The notes under the pieces are model-generated. The model had not been told where the DNA came from and ran no database searches. It was given only the letters and a program-made list of their open reading frames with translations. Below are positions 1-11,600 of a stretch of DNA of 64,000 bases, piece after piece. How positions within the stretch are numbered: the stretch's first letter is position 1; the number at the start of each line of letters is the position of its first letter. This stretch comes from Diphasiastrum complanatum. Taxonomy: Eukaryota > Streptophyta > Lycopodiopsida > Lycopodiales > Lycopodiaceae. Both the position numbers and the translations under genes were made by a program. The stretch spans positions 28,880,495 through 28,944,494 of the forward strand of contig CM055096.1 of assembly GCA_029204225.1 (NCBI GenBank). The letters run 5' to 3'.

Positions 1-238
1 CCTAAAAGGAAGCTTTCGGTGGCTAGGGCCCAATTGGGAGGGAAAAGAGTGCACCCTCCAAGAAGGCCCCCACTCTCCAGTAATATGTCCAAATGGCCTA
101 ATAATGAATAATAAGGCCAAAGGCCAACCATATAGCTTAAGTGTCACTAAAGAATAAAAAAGGGCCCAAGGCCTGCTTATGCATAAAGTAAAGTAAATGT
201 AAATGGACGCGGCGAATGTAATGAGCCGAGTCCATAAC
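1..238 (-). mobile_element. LTR fragment of the G3-type gypsy family, cut by the window edge
   Basis: The reverse complement matches the first ~235 bases of the LTR at 36806-37246, including the shared block around 'GGCCCTTTTTTATTCATTAG' (about 155-175 here). The outer end of the LTR (GTTATGGAC...) lies at 238. The remainder runs off the left edge of the window. It is inserted in a copia reverse-transcriptase fragment that continues to its right on the same strand. Confidence 0.8.
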
Positions 239-990
239 TCCAGACAATAGTGTCCTTCTCCAAGGTTGGTCATTTCAAATTAACTTGATGGCATTTTCTT
301 GGTGAGAACTAAGAACGTTTTTGTATCGTTACTGTTGTATCATCTACATACAAAGTTATTATGAGAATGATTGATTAACTGACTTATAAGAGACATTTTA
401 GTCAAGTATATTTGGAGTAAATCCTTTATTCAGAAATACAAAATTAATTCTTTAAAACCATGCTCTTGGAGATTGTTTAAGCCCATACACGGCTTTAAGA
501 AATGTTACCTGTACATCCATTTGATGTACTTCTAGGTCTTCAACTACTGCATATGATAGCAACATTCTAGTTGAAGCCAACTTTACTACCGGATGGGAAG
601 TCTCATGATGGTCTATATTAGGAACTTGAGAGTACCCTCTGGCAACTAGTCTTGGCTTTCCACTTGTCTATCAACCCATCTACTTTATATTTGACTTTGT
701 CCATTTGCATGAAATATTATTCCTATCTTGTGGGAGCTTGACAGCGGACCCAATTTGGTTCTTTATTAAGGAGTTGTACTTTTTGTCCAATGCCTGCTTT
801 ATCTACATTTGGATGTGGCAACACTTCACCAACAAATGTAGGTTCTTTAACAAAAGAACAAGAGGCTATCTCATTGATAAGCCTTCTAGTTGGTCAAGAG
901 CCATAGTTACTTCGAATTGCCGTTTTGAAACGGTCCAATTCAAAAAGACCATTCCAATCGGGGGAAAAAAAAAACTAACTAACTAACTAG
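239..990 (-). pseudogene. Ty1/copia reverse transcriptase fragment, degenerate
   Basis: Reading the minus strand leftward from about 850 gives successive copia RT blocks. These are a KKYNSLIKNQ-like segment (about 790-760), a YKVDG..IDKWKA segment (about 690-660), a VARGYSQV..IDHHETSHPV segment (about 650-590), a VEDLEVHQMDVQ segment (about 550-520) and VYGLKQSPRAW (about 490-455). The stretch normally found between the last two blocks is missing. Stops and frame breaks are frequent, so no enzyme can be made. Confidence 0.75.
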
Positions 991-1159
991 TTTCGAAACG
1001 ATACTATTTTTGCCGAAGTGTAATTGTGCCAATCAAGCTTCATGAACTTCAAGAGGCAACCCTAACCAAAGCATAGAAACATACATTTTGAACTAGAATG
1101 AGAAGATGTCAGATTTTTTACTCCCTATCCCAGTATTTATAGTTTTACATACCAGTTGT

Positions 1160-1800
1160 ACATTTGTAATCATTGAATGGCTTGGCACTGGCCTGAGACA
1201 AAGAGATGGCAAAGCTCTTGCACTAAGCCTTAGAGATTCTCAGATTTCACACATCAACACAACAACTAGCTCTAAAGAAGCTTGGGACATCTTAATTGGA
1301 CTTTATGAAGTCAAAGATGTAAGTTCAAGGTTGTTGCTGAGAAAGAGATCCTTTTCTTTGAGGATGGATAAGTCAAAGTCTATGATCGTAGATGTGAATA
1401 ATTTCAAGTCATCATTGGGACAATTGGCTTCAATAGGCTCTCTTGTCGATGATTCTAATATCGTCATGACTTTGCTATCGAGTCTACCAGAAAGCTATGA
1501 TTGTATCAACACAACTAGACTTGACATTTTAGAGAGTCATATCCATGTTACCACGAGAGGAAATCAAGAGAATTCCTCTAACTCTGATAGGGCTATTGCA
1601 TTGTTTTCAAAGGACAAATAGACGAATAGCAAAGGCAAACAATGTTTGATTCCTATTAGTCCACAAGTGTATAGATTGTACTAAGCTACAAGCCAAGAAG
1701 AAGAGTCAACAACAAGAGGTTGATTCAAAGGAATTAGAAAATCAAGAGAATGCTTTCATGGCCAAGCATGAAGATTCTCAAGATCTTGTATGGTGACCAT
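1160..1800 (+). pseudogene. Ty1/copia gag fragment (UBN2-type)
   Basis: An open stretch to 1621 resembles the UBN2/gag region of plant copia elements: SSKEAWDILIGLYE (about 1270-1310), then KRSFSLRMDKSKSM, then VMTLLSSLPESYD (about 1462-1500). The expected CCHC zinc knuckle downstream (about 1640-1690) is unrecognisable and the frame is broken at 1619-1621. No LTR was found beside it. This is debris in the intron upstream of the first visible host exon. Confidence 0.7.
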
Positions 1801-2264
1801 TGTAACTATGCTATAATTAGTTTGAATTGAATCTCGAGTCATGCATAGCTTTGGCATGGGGTACTGGGTTCCCCATGTCATTTATATGGACTGGTTGGAC
1901 AGACCTTTTGAAAAGTAGTTGACTAGTCAACTTGACATGTGACATGCTCACTGGGACACTTGGTCCAATGTATGAGTGACATATGTCGGACTTTTCTACT
2001 TGCTCGCCTACATGTCAATACTGCAAAGTGGCAAGTGTAGGTTGTGCATGAAGTTTGCCATGTTTCGACAATAGGATGTGTCAGGTCCAAGGGATGTTTG
2101 AGGATTGGGATATGAGAGCCCAGGAGAGGCATTCCTTATCATTTTCTATGCAACCAAGTCCTTCACTGTTGTATGAGCGTCATTTATATTGTTGGAAAGA
2201 AATCAATAAAAGTTATACTTTGTATACTTCTAGTTGTTGTTGATTGATTGGTAAGTATAGATAG

Positions 2265-2435
2265 AGAGTTTGACAAATGGTCACCCTATGATGAGGCTAC
2301 ATGGGAGCTTAGTGATGTTTTGCACATACTACCCATCTTCAAGATCAAGCTTGAGTGCTTGCAACAACTATCCTTTCCTCAATATTAGTGCCACCATCAA
2401 CACTAGCTTCATAAACTTTTTTGGGGGGGATTAGT
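2265..2435 (+). pseudogene. Ty3/gypsy chromodomain tail fragment
   Basis: The + strand reads HPYDEATWELSDVLHILP at about 2281-2335, which matches the C-terminal half of a chromovirus chromodomain. A G-rich run at 2420-2430 could be a polypurine tract. No other part of the element was recognised nearby. Confidence 0.55.
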
Positions 2436-4953
2436 TTCATGACATTCTCTTTTGTTTACATTTTGTTATGTGCCCAGATTGGGGACCAAGACATTTATTT
2501 CAATAGATTATCATCTCTTATGTGTCAACATTGATTGGAATGTTTTTGAAAGCAGGGGAGAAAGGATTTCTTTGAAAGTAACTATAAGTATTGGACTTTG
2601 GTTGGACCCTGGCTTAGTGTCTTTTTTTAACCACCCCATCATCAATTTCTCTACCCTAGGTACGTGTTATAGTTAAGGATTGGACGCTGCATGTGTTGAA
2701 ATAAATGCCTATTTTGCCCCTTAAGGCTTGTATACTTGTTTGTAACTTGTAAGTTGTGCATAAGACATTACATGCTATATGTGGCCCTTAGTTTGGAGGG
2801 GTTTCCACGCCCTACTACTTTTTCACTAATCATTCAAGTTGTGTGAGCTTTGAAGTCCTCTCTCTCTTGCTTTTGTCTTCTACTCCATCGCTGGTTTTGT
2901 CAAGCTTTCATAGTGTGCTTACTATGTTGTTATGATACTCCATAGCTAGGTCTTGGATTTTGTCAACATGAACTTGCAGATTGTGGATAAGATTGAGGGA
3001 TTTTGGACAAAGTCTTTCTAGAAACTTGCAAGGTTGTGAATAAGGTAAGGCAATCCTAGCCCTAAATCATTAGTAGCGTTGTGGGGGGATCTCCTAAGAG
3101 CCTTTGAGCTTGTATATACCTTTTAGGTTGCAAGAGATCCTCATCATTTATTTTCTCTCTTAAGTCCTTTGTAGGAGGCTCTTCTGTAACTCTTTTATGA
3201 GTTTTGCTATATCTGGTAGTGGATGTTGCATTTCTTAGTATGGGTTATTCTATTGTATGTTCATTGTTTTATGATCTTAATCTAAAGTTTTATGTGGTTT
3301 ACTTCCATAATCCAGTAGTTTACACTACTTCTATGAGAAGTTAAATTACTTCAAATGGATATGTATAGTATATAGCAGATTTTATATATTCTACGATGGT
3401 TGAAGACTTTGTGATTGGACTAAAGATTGCACATACATTCTTTTTGTCGGGCATTATCCTAGACATAACATTGATATATTTCTCTTCCCTATTTATGGAC
3501 ATGTTCTCATTTGAGATCTTCATCCAAATTACATGCAACTAGTTTGTGCTAATTCTTTCTATCTTTAGTGGTCCAGTTTGCCCACTAGCTATGATTTCTA
3601 GTTAGATTTTGAGCAAGCGAAATTGATGAAATGTAAATTTTATCTATTTATTTTGAGGAAGCAAGGACTTCAATTGGTTGCCTTTGCTCTTTAGTGCTAT
3701 CTTTCATCTTGACCAAGTTTGCCCTTTACCTTTTGACAAGTATTAAAAAGTTTGTACATTGGTCATTGTAGAAATGTATGTGACCTATACCTACTCTAGG
3801 GAGCTGACAACATGAGTAGAGATGTTGTAGCATTTGGTTCATGCTATGCATGATGAAGTTGATGTTCTAAGAATTTGTGGTGGGACTCTATAGGGTTAAA
3901 GATTGCCTGTTTGCTTTGTTATGTTGGGTAATATCCTAGTCTTAACACCAATATATTGTATAAAAGATAGTATAAAGTTATGAAGTACAAGCCAATAATG
4001 TGGTTCGAGAAAAACAATGAACCTATCATGGAGAATCAAGAGCATAGCAAGAAAAAAAAAAGGATATATAGAGCAAAATAGATAGATATTCCACAAAGCA
4101 AATAGTTATTCATACAAAGCATATAGATATCCCAGGAATACCATGTTGTCAAAGAAGTAAAATTGATAGTATAGAAAAATGCACATAGAAGATGGAAAGA
4201 CCACATGACAGTAAGAGAGATCTATTGTGAGATATCAGAACCATAATTGTCAATTGATCTGTGAATTTGAGCAAATATATCCATTTATATCTAAATACCA
4301 ATAGTGCAACAAATTATAGTGAAGAAGTAAAATCCTTTAAAAAACTCTATACCCTAAACCCTAAACCATAACAACTATTTGGAAATAAGTAATTTATAAT
4401 CCAATAGATTGTATTTACCTATTGAATCGCATAGTCAAGTATGTGTTAACTGTTGCATTCTACCTAGTAATTGGTTTAGGGTTTTATGGTGGTGCAGTAA
4501 ACCTTGAAGTTTCCAATATGCATTCATATTGTTTGTGATTTGGTTCTCGATGCTACTAATCTTTGACTCACGAAGAATTGAGAACATTGTCTTGGCTTGA
4601 GAATGCAGTATTGTCAACATTTGTCTTTGTACCAAGTTTTTTAGCTAAAATGTGTGCAATTGATGATAGAATTGAGGGTGTGGTGCTTTGTGTTTGACTA
4701 TGTAGGGTCAAAGCTAAATTCTTGTTACAGTAGTCAATGCCCTTGATTTTTCTACTAGTTTATATATTTTATTTCTGTTGTTGAAAACATCCTTTTCTAG
4801 AATATTGTATGTGCTGATTACAATTTTAGGAGCAACATTAAAGATTTTCCCAGCGAGTGTTGTTGGAGGGTGTACCCACAGTTTGTAGGATTTGATATTA
4901 CAATTCAAAAGTAGGTCTAATGACCGGGCATTATCATATGTTGTCATATTCAG
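2436..4953. other. Intronic sequence without a recognised gene
   Basis: AT-rich sequence with only short stop-bounded reading frames. Two diverged, partly similar segments at about 3410-3490 and 3895-3960 share 'TATCCTAG' and 'GATATATT'-like words, suggesting an old duplication. The upstream exons of the Rgp1-like gene were looked for here and not found, so they are probably further left. Confidence 0.5.
4352..4367 (-). repeat. Short interstitial plant telomere-type repeat
   Basis: CCCTAAACCCTAAACC, just over two units of the plant telomere heptamer. Too short to imply a chromosome end. Confidence 0.6.
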
Positions 4954-5117
4954 ATCTTGTGAGGACAATGTTACCCGGGGTGCTTCCTCCCTCGTATAGA
5001 GGTACAGCTGTACGATATTTTTACTATTTGACAGTGAGCTTGAATTGGAGACATGCTATAGCAGAGAATAATGGTCACTTCAAAGGATCATATTCAACAT
5101 TGGCGACTTCTGCAGTG
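4954..5117 (+). CDS. RGP1: Rgp1-like exon A (first visible)
   Basis: The acceptor is ...CATATTCAG at 4953 and the donor is GTAAGA at 5118. The exon supplies two bases of a split codon, then [16 protein letters not shown] and [15 protein letters not shown], ending in ...ATSAV at phase 0. An ATG at 4920 in the same frame is intronic under this model and is not taken as the start, because the family extends well upstream of this block. Confidence 0.85.
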
Positions 5118-6985
5118 GTAAGAGGATTGAGCTCCCTTGTCTGAAAAGTAGAGTTTTGGGAATATGTGATTTGTCATTGCTTCTTGCTTTCAAGAGTTAA
5201 TCAATTTCACATATTCAATATACAAGGTTTAATCAATGATTTGGTGTGATTGAGTCACGAAGTTTTGGTATCAGCTAAACTATACACATTGCTTGATCTA
5301 TTTGCAAGATAGGATTGTTGTGCCTTCACTACTCGCTTGGGTAACGACTCACCTATTCACTATTAGTTTCTTAATATCGATTTTTCTCTGTAGATTTTTG
5401 GCTGTGCATTGTGATGGCGTTTTACCAATTTTAGCACTTATATTAGCCTAGATGGGTCATTACTTTGTGAAGGTTTCTTGATGTCAAAGTTATTATGAAG
5501 ACATTCAATTAAATATGCTGAGTTGATGGGAAACTTTGCAAAGCATTTGCTTTGAGAAGACCTTTTGACCAAATGGTGGAAACATCCACATTTTTAGTAG
5601 ATTGAAAGAGAACAATCTAGAATGACTTGATTATTTCACTTTGGACCTACCTCTAGATGCTACATTTATGAAATGCTTTATAAGGATGCCATTAGTGACA
5701 TTGAGCGTGCGACAAAATTAACCATGGCTTTGATTGACAAGTACCATCCAAAACTTAACAAACACTCACATCTACAATCACAAAAAGGAGTGAGAGCTAG
5801 AATGCAGTCTGGCCTATATTTACTACAACCTTAGATTGGTATCTAAAATGAGAAATTGTGAACTCCAAAATACTTTTGAACTACACTAATTGGAGGTTGA
5901 CAGAGATGAGAACTTATTGATTTGTTTGGATGCCAAGAGGGAGGACATTTGGTTCTTCCTAAAATTGACATTGTGATGGCATTGGGCCCTTCAAGGGCTC
6001 TTGGGGAATATGGGTTTGACTTTGAGCCTAAGCATGTATCTCTTGAGGAGGACATTGTGTAACTAGTTTGCATATGTGAGAAGCAACAAAATGTTTTAGC
6101 TTTATTTGTCATGTCATATTATGACATATATGTTTTAGTACTTGGCAGTTGCCAATAACTAGTTTGAAGTTACGGTTTATGGACCAATGAGTTATGATTT
6201 AGAACTTCGATGTAATACCTTTCAAAATATTTTGCTAATATATTGATTTAGACCTATGGACGTATCATCTTGTAATGTGTAAGCTGTATAAATGCAGTTT
6301 CTAGTTGTTTTGTTTTCTATTTGAGATGTGTCTTGTATGTATAATGTTGATATGAGCTTTGATAAATTGGATGCATTGCAAACAACCCATATTTGTATAC
6401 TATAACTGATAATGGTCATTTTGTTGGACATAACATGAAGATTTTTTTTTATTTTGGCGCTCTAAAATTTGGGAAAAAAGTGGAGGATTTTGCCAAACAT
6501 CTGAAGTGTGTTTGAGCATTTCATGTTTGGACGTTTCAAACATTTGGTTGCAACTATTGTTATGGGAGTAGCGAGACTTACTCTTCGAATCTCTAATGTA
6601 TCTTGATACATTATCTTTTTAGATTAACTCAAGACGAGTGTCCCTTTTCTAGTCAACTTGTACGTGCTTGTCTCATGCTAAAGATAGGGCTAGAGAAGAG
6701 TATCGCCAAGTAGGTGTATGAATGAACTCTCTCTAGTGGCTGCCTATGCATGGTAAAGGCATGTCTCTACCAGGAGAGTACATCCTCAGAGACAACATCA
6801 TCGATGATGACACCAGCAGCCTGCTCATGATCCATCCATTCTTACCAGTCCTCAAGCACGGATCATTGACGGCCTTGGTTTTTTCTAGCGTTTTCTATTC
6901 AAGTTTCGAGCATTGTACCTTATTAGGTTTGACATGTACTTATTTTATCTTATATGCCTTATGGCATCAACAGACATAAATAAAG

Positions 6986-7057
<72 letters not shown>

Positions 7058-8604
7058 TAGGTCCCGCAGATCCCGGTACCGCGGTACCATATCGGTCGGC
7101 GGTACCAAAAAAAAAATTGTTTTTTTTTTTTTGCGAAAATAACACGGGAATTTTTTTTTATATTATGGTACCGCCCTGGTACCGCGGATCCCAGGGCGGT
7201 ACCGTACCGGCGGTACCACTGTTATGGTACCAGCGGTACCATGGGGTACTATGCTCTATATATATATCATAGTACCTCGTGGTACCGCTGGTATGGTACC
7301 GCCGGTACCATATCAGTGGTACCGCCGGTACGGTACCACCCTGGGATCCGCGGTACCAGGGCGGTACCATTTTTAATATTTTTTTATTTTTTAATATATT
7401 TTTAATAATTTCTTTTTGCATATTAACTACCAAAAAAGGACAAAAAAAAGTAAAAAAAGGGGGTTCTGGGTGTAAAAAAAGAGGGTACAGTACATGATGC
7501 AGGGGACTGTTGCAGTGGCACATGGGCACTACGAGTGAGCAGACCGAGGGGCCAATGGGAGACCAACACAGGGGGGTAGCATCACATGGGGGCAAGTACA
7601 GAGGCACATGGGCATTGTGGGTGAGCAGACCATGGGCCCAATGGGAGACCAACACAGGGGGGAGCATCACATGGGGGCAGGTACAGAGGCACATGGAGGG
7701 ATGATGGGGATCCACATGGCCGATCAAGCTGTGGGGATAAATAGGCACTCACAATGCCATTGTGGTTGGCATTTTCAGAGGCTGTGAGAGAGCTAGTGAT
7801 AGACAGTGAGAGAGCAAGTGAGAGCCAGTGACAGGCTGTGAGAGGCTATTTGAGAGCCAGGGTGCTGTGAGAGGGTGTTCAAGGACCAGGGTGCTGTGAG
7901 GAGAAGGTCGATCGAGATGGCAGAGCGCATACCACCGCGAAGCCAGGAGGAAGCTTGAGGAAGATATCCGAAGGCACAACGAGAGGCATCGGAAGCAAGA
8001 GGAAGATATCTGAGAGATGTTGCGACAAACTCGATAGAGAAATCCATTCAAGGTGGTACCATTTTTGGCGCGTGCACCGAGCAGATGGCCTTTAAGGCGA
8101 GTGAGGGATGCAGCAAACTCGACGAGACAGTATCGGCGGCGCACGATCTTCTGACCGGTCTTGTTGGCCTTGTCGGCAACCCGCCTGACAATGTCTACCT
8201 CGTCCCACAGACCGGAAAGGTCGGATTGCACCATTGCGATGGAGAAAACTAAGGACAAAACGCTGGAAAAAAAACAGCAGGGTACGCTGAAAATGGGCGA
8301 AGGCAGGTTCTTGCAAATCAGATGCAAGGTAGGGCGGTCTGTGGGCGAAGGGCGACGCAAATCAGACGCAAGGCAAGGAAGGCAGGGCAGCAAAACCAGT
8401 AGCGAAGGCAGGGCAACGATGGCTGGAAAAAAATTGGGAGAGAAGAAGCGAGGGGGGCGGGTAGATTAGGTTTAAAAAAATTTCAAAAAATATTAAATAT
8501 TAATTATATTAATATATTATGGTACCGCGGTACCATCATGGTACCGCCGTACCAGTACGGTCCCGCGGTACCGAGATCCGCGGTACCCAGTACCGCGGGA
8601 CCTA

Positions 8605-8652
<48 letters not shown>

Positions 8653-11600
8653 TAGATCCAGCGGTATCAGGATCCGCGGATCCCGGTACCGCGGATCCAT
8701 CCGCGGTACCACAATATTTAATATTTTTTAATATTTAATATATAAATATATATATTTTTTAACCTAATCCCCCCCCTCGCTTCATCTCTCTCCCTGCCCA
8801 TCGCGCTGCTGTCCGCGCCCTCCCTGCTGTCCGCGCCCTCTCTGCTGTCCGCCCACTCCTCGCCATCATATTGTCTTCGCGTTGCACTGATCGCTTCCGC
8901 CCCTGTTTGTTGTGGTTTTTCCAGCCTTCCGCCTCCTATCGTACTCACGATCATCTCTGCCTTCTTTCCCCAGTTCCTTCTACAGAAATGGTGCATTCCA
9001 ACCTTGCCAATCTGTGGGACGAGGTGGACATTTTCAGGCGGGTTCCCGACAAGTCCAACAAGTCAGGTGCAAAGATCGTGCGTTGTCGATATTGCCTGGC
9101 CGAGTTCGTTGCCACCCTCACTCGCCTTAAAGGCCACCTACTCGGCGCACGCGCCAAAGATGGTGGCACACTGAATGCTGCCCCCTGTGCCAACATGTCC
9201 ATTCCCGTCAGGCAGCGACTTCTGGACACCTACGGGCCACGTCTTGTGGCAGGGGAGAACACCATTTCGGAGGGTGTTCTTCGGTTTTGCACCGCGCCTT
9301 ACGTGGTTGACCCAGGGTTGCTGCCTGCTTGGCTAGCACGCACAAGGAGAGGGAGTGCATCCTCGTCCAGTCCCTTTGCCCCTCACCCCCCTCAGACAGT
9401 TCCGCCACACGCACCCCCATCTGCACCCATTCAGGTGGAACCCGTCCCATCTCGTCCACCAGTTGCCTTTGCGGTTCCACCACCACCTACTGTTGCTCGC
9501 ACTCCCCCAGTTTATGACTTTCTCATGGACTCTCCACAGCCCGAGCAGGAGCAGGCCCAGGATGCCAGTGACGAGGCCTTCCAAGATGTTGAGGAGATCC
9601 CTTCCTCCCTCCCTTCTCATCCGGATGACGTCCCTAGCCAACAGTTTTCGTATCCCATGCCAGATGTTGCCCCTTCACCAGAGCACCCCACTTATGCTGC
9701 TGCACCCATCCCGGCCAGTGCATCCCACTCTCCCCATTCCACGTCTACAGCTGATGCATCCACTAGTGCCCAGCTTGTTGCGTCATCATCCATTCCCGTC
9801 ACGTTTGGTGCACCGTGCTGGAGGTCCGCTACCCGTCGCCCAGCTGGGAGAGTTCTTAGGCAGCAGAGCATTCGCGGCGCGCAACTGCCACACATGGACA
9901 GAGAGGCCACACAGGCCGTGGCCAGTCTGGTTTATGAGCTGAACCTTCCGTTTGCCATCACCGACTCTGAGCCCTTCAGAAGGGCCTTCCGCCTTGCACA
10001 GTCTGTCAGGCCTAGCTGGAGAGTCCCTAGTTCAGAGGTTGTCCATACACACATGCTGAGGGATAGGGTCGAGTCATTGTCTAGAGAGATGGAGCCTCTA
10101 CGTCGCCACTGGGCCACTTACGGTTGCAGCATCATGTCCGATGGTTGGACTGATGTCAGGAGGAGGCCGATCCTCAACATCTTGGTCTCCAGCTGCATGG
10201 GCACACAGTTTTTGAGGGCCGTGGATTGTAGCATGGTGGGGAGAGTTATATCTGCAGAGTTCATGTGTGATGTCACCAGGTCTTCCATCCTGTCCATAGG
10301 CCCACAACATGTCGTTACGATGGTGACGGACAATGCCACGAACTGTGTTCAGATGGGTGTCCTGCTAGATGCCGAGTTCCCTCACATTGTTCATACCCCT
10401 TGTGCAACGCACGACATAGACCTCCTGATAGGGGACATAGGTGCACTTCCCTGGGTTAGAGCCATCGTCCGTGAGGCCCTCTTCCTAGTGACTTTTGTCA
10501 CTAGGAAGAGGCGTGTTCTTGCCATGTTCCAAGTGTTCAGTAGCCAGCCCCCACATGCTTTGCATTCGACTTGGTGGTCATCGACCGTTTGATCAGGTGC
10601 AGGGCACAGCTTCTACAGATGGTTGCCAGTGATCTTTGGCGTGCCAGTACGTTTTAGCACACTGAGGATGGGGAGCACTTTTCTTCCACGGTGAGGGGAG
10701 ACCAGTTTTGGAGGGATGCACAGACATTGTCAGGACTCCTTCGACCACTCTACATTGTGCTCCACATGGCTGACAGCGAGGGGTCGACACTTGGACTGGT
10801 ATATGAGCTCATGGACCAGATCAGACAGTTCCTGCAGCTGCCCATCCTGCAGCCAGAGAGGTAAGCGGTACAATAATGTAATTGGTCTTTATCTTTTCAG
10901 TGGTTGCTAGCTTGTTTTTTCTGTCAATGTTACGTTTTTTCGTAATGCCCAGGTTTTTACATGCCTCTCACTTGCAGGATGACCGAGCTGAAGTTCATTT
11001 GGGAGACGTGGTGGAACTACTTCCACAGGAGTATCCACAACGTTGCACACATACTGCATCCCCTCTTCCTCTCTCCAACACAGATCGCAGACGGAGGTCG
11101 AGGCCGATTGGCTTCAGTACATTCACAGGGTGGGTCCACACATAGGTTTGGATCCTATCAGGCTCATGGAGGAGCTCGTTGCATTTCGTTTTGGCATGGG
11201 CACGTTCGGCCACCCGGCTGCTCAGGATCGAGAGAGGAGGCAGCTTCCCATTACCTGGTGGACCATGTTCGGTAGCACCTATCCATCTATACAGCGTCTT
11301 GCACTGCGTGTCCTTTCTCAGGTATGCATCTCATTTTATCCTCCATTGCTGTGTTTCGTTGACGTTCCACCCGTGCATATGTGCTGAAGCATTTCAATGC
11401 ACGTACCACAAGACTGCACTGCCTCCGTGTGTGAGCGCAATTGGAGCACATGGGCACTCATTCACACGAGGAGAAGAAACAGGCTGTCAGTGAGTCAGTT
11501 GGAGCGGTTGGTGTTCTGTAGCACCAACGCACGTCTCGCCAGGATTGCAGGCGATTAGCTATTCTCCCAGAGCATGTTGGTTGACGACTGGTACGTTGGT

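Noticed and set aside
4352-4367. Telomere or telomere-fusion site
   Set aside because: Just over two heptamer units, a common chance or repair-derived interstitial motif.
4920-5144. A small stand-alone gene starting at ATG 4920
   Set aside because: A splice acceptor at 4953 and donor at 5118, plus in-frame continuation to the exon at 30262, make it an internal exon of the Rgp1-like gene.
7158-7748. A gene on the minus strand at 7158-7748
   Set aside because: It is made of the GGTACC array and ~100-bp direct repeats of a non-autonomous element, with no conserved domain.
9333-9942. Overlapping open frames on both strands of the hAT region
   Set aside because: The high-GC, proline-rich coding sequence opens shadow frames. 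Only the 8988 frame shows hAT motifs.
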